A stretch of DNA of 64,000 nucleotides from Mytilus edulis (taxonomy: Eukaryota > Mollusca > Bivalvia > Mytilida > Mytilidae), in assembly GCF_963676685.1 (NCBI RefSeq), contig NC_092345.1, forward strand, positions 48,071,838 to 48,135,837. Reading direction: 5' to 3'. The position numbers and the translations under genes were made by a program. This document shows positions 56,626 through 64,000 of this stretch, one piece after another. The notes beneath the pieces are model-generated. The model saw only the letters and a program-made list of their open reading frames with translations, was not told where the DNA came from and searched no databases. Positions within the stretch are counted from its first letter, which is position 1. Each line of letters starts with the position of its first letter.

Positions 56626-57699
56626 ATCTCATTTTATTCATTTTTATATAATATGTTTTAGACACATTTTAGAGACTTCTACACAAATTCTCAATATAGA
56701 TTATACTGTTATAAATAGAAGAAACGATGAAGCCACATACCATTTCTTATTTGGCTAATAGTTAATGTAAGCACGAGACATAACTGACCTTTAACTTGAA
56801 CAGCTATTGAATGTGTAAATTAAAATTAAAATTTACAAACTGTGAATCATCTTGATAAAAATCGATCATTTCAAAAAATCATGCATGGCCATTATTTTTT
56901 TTTTTTCTTAATACACATTTTTGAACGCCGATATCATCTGGTGATGTCACATGGAACTCAAATTTGACGAACAGTTTTGTATTTTTACAATATATACATA
57001 TGTCATTTTTTTGATAGTTGTGACTCATGGTTTGCCTTTCGTTCATTTGTTTTGTAAAGATGTAAAAAAATTGTCTCTTTCCTCTTGTTTTTTTATTCAT
57101 ATTTTATTCCGATATTCCAGTGAGTACTTATTGTGCACCACTACTTGCTGATGTGTTTTGTGTACTCTCATGCATACAGCACATTCGAAAAGAATAGAAA
57201 TAAAGCACCTTGGAAAGTTCTTTAATATTCTTTTTGATACATTAGTCGTGTTCTGTAACTTCAAAACGCACATTTCAATGAGTGCTAAAATATCATATAT
57301 TATAGTGAACTTTAGATTTAGGACACTTCAGTTTCAAAAGTGGAAGGTTTCATTTCTATCTCGATCTTTACCTCGGTATTAACAGATAAGGACGTCTTCG
57401 AACTAAAATATATGGTGGACAAATATGATGATTTCAATTGTCAACTACCAATTCCTTAGCAAAACCATATCCTTGGCGTAAGGCGTTTGGATATTATAAT
57501 TAATACATTATGCTCGCTTATGTTAACACTATAATAATTTCATTAAATGAGGTGAACTCCTCACATAAAAACTATTGCAACAAAAGTGTGTGAAAGAGCA
57601 ACTGAAATCAACGCAACATATATTTTACTGTTCTCCGTGTCTCTATTGAGTATTGTCAAATTTTTGTGGTCTTTGATCGCTAATACCAGTAAATTCGTC

Positions 57700-59500
57700 T
57701 GATTTATGTCTAATTCCCGATGTTTACTGTTATCCGAAAATAATAAATGCTTTATTTAGAGAAGTCAAACAGTCAAACAGAAAAATGCTAACGGAATCAC
57801 AAACACATCAAAAGAAGCTAGGTAGTGAGCGACAATAAGGCAAACGTCTCCTGCTATGCGTGTGTCCCCCCCCCCCCCCCCCCCCCCCCATCATGTGAAT
57901 TTATCCGAAAAATTTACAGACCGAACGTCTTTCTCACGATTCCAATAGTCTATGACCGCGAAAGCATGAGTTGGGACACATACTTTCGTATTGGTAAACC
58001 AAATCGTGATAGTGACTATACAATGTTGAATGTGTCGTTTAAAGTCAATTTTTTTTATATCCTTGATGGCGCAGTATTTGTGCAAGTACCACAATCTGCA
58101 AACTACGTCTGTATATGAACCGTTCACATTTCAATCTATTTCTTTTGTTTCTAAAATCTGAAAATTATCGATAGGTTCATATACTGTTTAATTAATGAAG
58201 ACATAAAATCAACCTCATATCATTAGTGAGCACAGGTCATTAGCACCGAAAATGTTTTAATACGTCATAGATGTTCTTCAGAGTATATTTGCATTAGTTT
58301 GCAATAACCAGCAAATATTTTGAGATCGTAAGACATAGACTTGGATGAACCGTTTGTGAAAAAATATGGGCACAATGATGAATACAAACCTCGATAGTTC
58401 TTAAATGTATGTTAAAACTAATTTATTAATATTAAGAATACACATTCTATTTGGGTTTGTTTTGCTTTCAGTGTTACGAAAGATTTTCAACCGGCCTCTT
58501 AAGAATGTATGGTTTTCAATACACAACTTTTTACTTGATTCGGCATATAACAATTTTACTTTGAGTCTTGCGTAGACGAAGAGCATTTTTTTGTCTGGCG
58601 TAATACATTTCTAGTCGGATACCACTTGTTTTGGTTTCACTGGCAGTGGAATTTGTTTCCGATGGTATCACTAGACCAGGTTTTTTTTAAATGCATATGA
58701 TACACATTGTGTTAGTTTTGTTGGGATTCGGATATTAATATGATTTTAAATTTGCAAACGTTTTAGAATATTTAGATTTCAGTGACAATTTCTTGTGTTT
58801 TGGGGCATCCAACTGTTTTGATTCCATCACCATCGATTGATCTTTTGTAGACGAATCGCGTTCTAAATTATAAGACTGATGTCTTTTATGGGTTTTCACA
58901 ATGCAAAACTAAACTATGAAAATGTGGAAATAAGTAGTCTTTTTTGATACATGTATCAATAATTTTCAAACATCATCCTCTATTTTCTTTTAACATTAAC
59001 ATGTGAAATCTGAAAAAGGCTTGTATTTCTGGAAGGTAAAACACTATATCAAATTTAGAAAATGTGTGTGGCCATGCACCTCAATAAAGAAAAGTCTGCA
59101 TACAATATGTACATGCATAATGCCTATATGATGAAATCGTACCATTGTATGATATACCTTTACAAAAATGTACCTAAATACTGAAAACAAATGGTAGATT
59201 TTGTGCCAATCAAAATATACAGAAATACTGTCAATACATTTCCAATATATTATATATCAAAGACAAATAATATGTATCTTCAGTGATGCTTGATGGAGAA
59301 AAAAAAAATAATGCCAACGTCAAATAGCTGATTAAATCAAAGAGTATCAAATATAAATCTAAATCTGGACGGAAATCAGAGATTTACATAAGAGATATTT
59401 ATTTTATAACTTTTAAAAAAGGTGGTAAAAAACAGCAAAAAAGATTAGCATTGCTTGCATAACATATGCATATGTGAGACAAATAGTAATCATATTATCA
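57700..59500. other. Intergenic stretch with no recognised gene
   Basis: Between the cyclase and the dehydrogenase. Only a poly-C tract and weak family-A-like words ('gtagacgaagagcatttttt', 'gtagacgaatcgcgttctaa') were seen. The frame at 57825-58118 gains its Pro run from the poly-C tract. Confidence 0.5.
57867..57889. repeat. Poly-C tract
   Basis: About 23 consecutive C with no neighbour of similar composition. Confidence 0.9.
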
Positions 59501-59548
59501 ACTAAAAAACGTGAATTATTTTACGTGTTTTATATACACTACCACCGT

Positions 59549-60635
59549 CAGGCGCGTAGCTCCCTATACGCCAACACGCAGTTGCGTGCACATCGATTCG
59601 GCATGCAAAAAAAAATAATGCCAAAATAAAAACTTATAAATTGAATGTTAAAGGAAACATCTATGTTGTCACTTTTTTAATTGATGAAATATCATTGAAT
59701 AACGGCATTTGGTTTCAAAATAAAAGTTTTATTGGAATTGATGGCAAAATCGGACAGTAACTTGCACCTTTCACAAGATTTGAATTTGTAATATTCAGTT
59801 TAAGACATGTAGTCTTGGAGCACATTTTACAGTGTACGGTTCAGCAGTTTGAAATGAGATGTACCAATCGGCATTAGAATTATCAGGTCCCTTCGATATA
59901 ATTGAAAATATGCCGAGGCGATGTGGTCGACAGACTACCGGAGCCAATCACCCCGCAAACACGCCAAAACAGTATTGGAAAGTCTCATTATGTTTGAGTT
60001 CATAGACCATTTGATAAGGGAATTGGAGAGTGAAGTCGCGTCTAGTATTATCAGAAAATCGCTTCTTTGTGCTGTATCTGCTTCATCGTGTTGTAGGGAA
60101 TATAGCAGACGAACAAATCTCAACATTGTCTGAGACATACGAAACTGATCTGGCATGTAATTTTGACGAATTTAATTGGGAGATCGCAATATGCCGAACA
60201 TATACGCTGGTTTATAACATCGTGCGAGTGCTACCATAGAGATATATCAGTGTACTACGTATGTTGAAAACAAATGTACGATCCGTGAACAATGAACAAC
60301 GACATGCAGTTACTGCATATTCATTCAGTGTGAATATTGACAAGAGCAGTTTGTTTCTGCCTAGACCCGAAGAGAATATTTTTGACGATTTTGAGTAAAT
60401 TCTGTATCAAAAATATGTTTTGTTTAAGTATTACTCTATTCAGAAGATTTATTAATAGTTTTACAATCATAATTTTTTTTAGTCCTGACTACATATAGCG
60501 CCTCTTTTATAACCGTCCTATGACCGAAAACCGAAAAAAAAACCATTTTTCTGCATAAAAGGGTCCCAAAAATTTTTCGCATCGCTCCGCTCGGCGGTAG
60601 TTGCTTGCACATCGTTTCTTTCTAGCTACGCCCCT
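59549..60635 (+). mobile_element. hAT-like transposon deletion derivative with broken transposase fragment
   Basis: Ends 'caggcgcgtagct' (59549) and 'agctacgcccctg' (to 60635) form imperfect inverted repeats of the CAGGGGCGTAGCT type common in hAT elements. The interior retains two overlapping frames: FEFIDHLIRELESEV (59990-60035), then after a frame change SENRFFVLYLLHRVVGNIAD and CNFDEFNWEIA (60040-60190), resembling the middle of hAT transposases of the TTF/ZMYM-like group (recalled). Frame change and missing ends mean it is dead. No clean 8-bp target duplication. Confidence 0.6.
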
Positions 60636-61433
60636 GACCGTGGTTAAACTCATAGAAACAAATACTAACCGAAAAATAAGTCTAATCACAATTTCTTCAC
60701 GCCGTAGAGTGCATTTAACTATTTTCCTGTTGGAATACATACTATGAAGCATGGGTTTTGATTGTCTTAAGGAAAATTACTGAAAAATTTTGTATGATAT
60801 TATGTCAATTATTTGACAGACTAAACAGTAAAATATGTTCTGTAAGGAAACGTAAGTGTGTGTATCTACATGGCGCCTGCTCGAGTTATTAAAACTAAAA
60901 TATGTGTCTTTTGTTGTTGGCATTCGTAAGAAACATAAAGAAGACATTTGATTTGTGAAAAGATATTTTAAAAAGGAAAAAAGTAAGTATTGAGCTTTTC
61001 GGGATACTTTTAATTAATCAAAGGGATCAGTTCGTTCAACTACATTTTCTTCTTAATGCTAAATCTAGTTTTCGTCAAGACAATAGAAATAAAAAAAAAA
61101 GGACTAGTTGTAGAATGAATGGTTCCCAGTAGCTTAAGTGACTTAAAAGATAGAATTATAATGTTCCCTACCGCGTCTCACTAAAAAGTTGTACAACAAA
61201 TAGTCGCATTACAAACGAACTATTTTACACCAAAATATGAGATTTACATTTTTACTGAACTTTCCTTAACTGATTTTACAGCATAAATTTTTCGTTATAT
61301 ATATATATTTACTGGTTTACATAGGTACGAAATGTCTTTATCAAGTGATCTAAGTGGCCTTGACATTTTAGGTTATCGACTGATATATATTTATATATTC
61401 TGGCATGACTATTTGAAGGTTTGACAAACAGCT

Positions 61434-63463
61434 ATGGATACTTTAGTCATTCTTTATCGAACAATTGTGATCAGTCTGCTCTTTGCATTATTTTTTGATA
61501 TTCTTGTAAACAATTATGTTTGCATTATTTCCATAGTAATTGTTAAAATAACATACAGTTATGCGGAGATAAAATACAAAAACTTATTACCTGTGAAGAA
61601 GAAAGCTGTTCTAATAACAGGCTGCGATACAGGTATGTAAAATAGCATACTACCATTATTTTATAGTGTAAATTTCTATGCTACATGATGTTTCACTAAA
61701 AGTTCTTTTCAGGCCCTGTAGAGCTTTCTTTTCGGTGTGAGCCAATGATTCGTCTTGCAGGCCTTACATTGACCTACATAAACTTTTAAAAATTGTGACT
61801 TGGATGGAGAGTTATCTCATTGGTACTCCTGCCTCACATTCTTACATCTATCAGTATAGACCGCTATCATTTAGCCCGTGCTGACATTCTTGCAAGTTTG
61901 TTGACCACTTTAAATCGTAAACTATGGCAATACTATTTAGCTAGAATATTATGACATTCTATGTGAATCTAGTGTATCAAAATATAGTGTTCTTATTTGT
62001 ACTTTAACTTGGGATACGGGAAATCATCGTCCTGCCTTTTTGATTGTCAGTTTAGATACTCGAACTATCGTCGAAAATCATAATTAATGTAGAAATAAAG
62101 TAAAATCACAAAAATACTGAACTTAGAGGAAGATCAATTGGGAAAGTCCATAATCACATGGCAAAATCAAATAACAAAACGCATCAAAAACGAATGGACA
62201 AAAACTGTCATATTCCTGACTTGGTAGAGGCATTTTCAAATGTAGAAAATGGTGGATTAAACCTGGTTCTATAGCGCTAACCCTCTCATAATAAATGTTT
62301 TCTTCGGATGAATGATTTTATCGTTATCCCTGTGTCCTGTCGAAAAGAAAACCAAGACAAAAAAAATTTGGTTTCTTCAAGTTGTACGCTAATGCTCAGG
62401 ATAAGATTCGAACATCACGTCAAAGCCATATGTAAATTTCCAACAAATCTATCGCTTCCATGAACTATCGCTTCCATGAACTATTTCTTAAGAAACCACC
62501 GAAAGTTAGAAATATCATATCTTGATCACTCCCGCGAGAGTTACACTAATAAACGAATTAGAATTAGAACATATGACAACAGTGATGATTTCAACTTTTA
62601 TTTTTTCAATTTCATAGCAGTAACAACCCCTCTGTTTTATCGCAGTGTGTTTACATTCATGTATCTCAGTTTATACGTAACGCTCGTGCACTTTCACACT
62701 ATGCATATTTCATAAAGAAGTGTGCTTCTTACATGAAAAATGTCACAACAGAGTACCAAGCAAGAGTGACTGAAATCAACGATAATTAAGTTTTATGGTT
62801 ACCATCAATTTGTTGTAATTCTGTCTCAACTTGATTATCATTTATATGGTCAAATTTCCTGATTACAAAAGTATGATTTTTTTATGAAATAGTAAGGATT
62901 TTAGATTCCCAGGCATGTATTTACCTTGGCCGTATTTGGCACAACTTTTTTTTAAAACTATTTTGATATGTGCGTCACTGATGAGTCTGTTGTAGACGAA
63001 ATGCGCGTCTGGCGTATAAAATTATAAGCCTGAGAAAGATAGAATTTAAATGTATAACAATAATTGCTACCTTTTGTCTTCTTGAGAGAAAAAAACGAAA
63101 CAACATATTACAAAAAAAAATGCATAAAAAGATTATACATAAGTACTTTGTTTTACCTAACTCATCAAAGAAAGTACGGCTGGTCACACCATATCTATAA
63201 AGCAGAGATAATAGATACCTACGTCAATTTTGCAAAGATAGTTATTTCCCTCTTTACATATATTACAGGCTTTGGTTTCCATTTAGCCAACAGACTAGCA
63301 AATGATGGTTTTGTCGTTTTTGCTGGTGTATTAAGCTTAACTGAAGACTATGCCATCAATGGAAGGGACAGAAAAGTATCAAATGTACATGCAGTTCAGT
63401 TAGATGTTACAAAAACAGAAGATATACAGCAAGCGGTATTGAAAGTTATGAACATATCTGGAG
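61434..63463 (+). CDS. Short-chain dehydrogenase/reductase, N-terminal part (runs off window)
   Basis: Two exons, 61434-61632 and 63269-63463, joined in phase 1 across TGCDTG|FGFHLAN. Starts with a hydrophobic N-terminal anchor (about residues 4-40). The cofactor motif follows in KAVLITGCDTGFGFHLAN (TGxxxGxG), then GFVVFAGVL and LDVTKTEDIQQAV, the usual Asp of the adenine pocket region. TGCDTGFG plus LDVTKTE is characteristic of the SDR9C group (retinol, 17-beta-hydroxysteroid and hydroxybutyrate dehydrogenase-like; recalled). A donor GTACAT follows 63463. The catalytic Ser-Tyr-Lys part would lie in later exons outside the window. Substrate cannot be told. Confidence 0.88.
62090..62290 (+). 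repeat. Family D repeat
   Basis: 'gggaaagtccataatcacat', 'cgcatcaaaaacgaatggac' and 'ggattaaacctggttctata'. Intron 1 of the dehydrogenase. Confidence 0.65.
62895..63035 (-). repeat. Family A repeat, reverse
   Basis: 'gcgtcactgatgagtctgtt' and 'gacgaaatgcgcgtctggcg'. About 230 nt upstream of dehydrogenase exon 2. Confidence 0.65.
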
Positions 63464-63789
63464 GTACATCAAATTTACATATATAATAAAACTGTCGAGT
63501 GTGGTCTATTCGTGCAAAATCGTCCAAGTGACTCTAGATATTAAATATACACATCTAGATAATAATCATATTTTCTTGAATGATCAGCAAGTCTCATTCT
63601 GGAAAACAAGTGTGATTAAGAATCATCAACGTTTTTACGAATGCTGGTTTGCGGATCATAAACTCATGCTTATTGATAAACACTGTCAAACAACATTTGT
63701 AAATGAAAAAATAGTATTAAACCGCTGTTTTAAAGTCATAAATCGATTGAGAAGAAACACACCCGGGTATCAAACTAAAACCGAAAAAA

Positions 63790-63975
63790 CACGTCAATTA
63801 TAAGAGGAAAAAATCGAGCAACAGAAATACTGAACTGCAAATAAAACAAACGCCAACATACATAGAAACGGACTGTTTGATAACAACCGCCATATTCCTG
63901 ACTTTGTACATGAAATTTTAAGAAGAAAATTGGATTTAACCTGGTTTTATAGCTAGCCAAAACTCCCGCGTATAT
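63790..63975 (+). repeat. Family D repeat
   Basis: 'aggaaaaaatcgagcaacag', 'ccgccatattcctgactttg' and 'ggatttaacctggttttata' match 1010-1215 and the other copies. Reaches nearly to the window end. Confidence 0.55.
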
Positions 63976-64000
63976 GTTAATGTTAAAAAGTAACGCTAAA

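Noticed and set aside
57825-58118. 97-codon frame with a proline run
   Set aside because: The proline run is only a poly-C tract; no homology and no splice context.
59541-60643. 8-bp target duplication accaccgt / accgtggt around the hAT-like element
   Set aside because: Only partly identical; the similarity is better explained as a continuation of the inverted repeat.

Overview
The window looks like nuclear DNA of a marine mussel (Mytilus-type bivalve). It is AT-rich, its genes are cut into short exons separated by 0.4-6 kb introns, and the introns and intergenic stretches are full of short dispersed repeats of kinds I associate with Mytilus. These include a family around 'gtatgagtgccaatgagaca', a family around 'cgcgtttcgtctacataaga', and Helitron-like elements with central tandem repeats. 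There are no prokaryotic features. The organism call rests on recognition from memory, not on a search.

Layout, all recognised genes on the + strand. (1) 733-16525: a type I membrane protein gene (paralogue 1), missing only its signal-peptide/start exon; 11 exons join in phase to 764 residues. (2) 22697-37825: a tandem paralogue (paralogue 2) with the same exon order and phases, two extra cytoplasmic exons and two alternative last exons, giving 884 or 898 residues. Both encode a Cys-containing ectodomain, one transmembrane helix and a long basic, Ser-rich, probably disordered tail. I know of no function for them. Both contain a 9-nt microexon at the same place. (3) 46657-55112: a complete 8-exon gene for a 670-residue membrane guanylate cyclase with a NIT sensor domain between two membrane helices. 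Tandem duplications sit at three of its splice junctions, and two residues of its active site are non-consensus. (4) 61434 onward: the first two exons of a membrane-anchored short-chain dehydrogenase/reductase that leaves the window on the right.

The rest is mostly transposon debris: 5'-truncated retroelement copies (9382-9905, 28605-29672, 40030-40137), a FLYWCH/MULE-type transposase relic (35260-35725), a hAT-like deletion derivative (59549-60635), two Helitron/pearl-like elements in opposite orientation (18749-20535, 41842-43388), two tRNA-derived SINEs flanking the last exon of the cyclase gene, about ten foldback or inverted-repeat elements, and dispersed short repeats. Three weak minus-strand ORFs are listed with low confidence.

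The most interesting points are the undescribed-looking paralogue pair (conserved 9-nt microexon, duplicated terminal exon starting with a conserved DSG[IV]SAD[ED]S motif) and the cyclase gene, whose splice-site regions have been repeatedly tandem-duplicated into the introns and whose catalytic Asn/Arg positions are changed.
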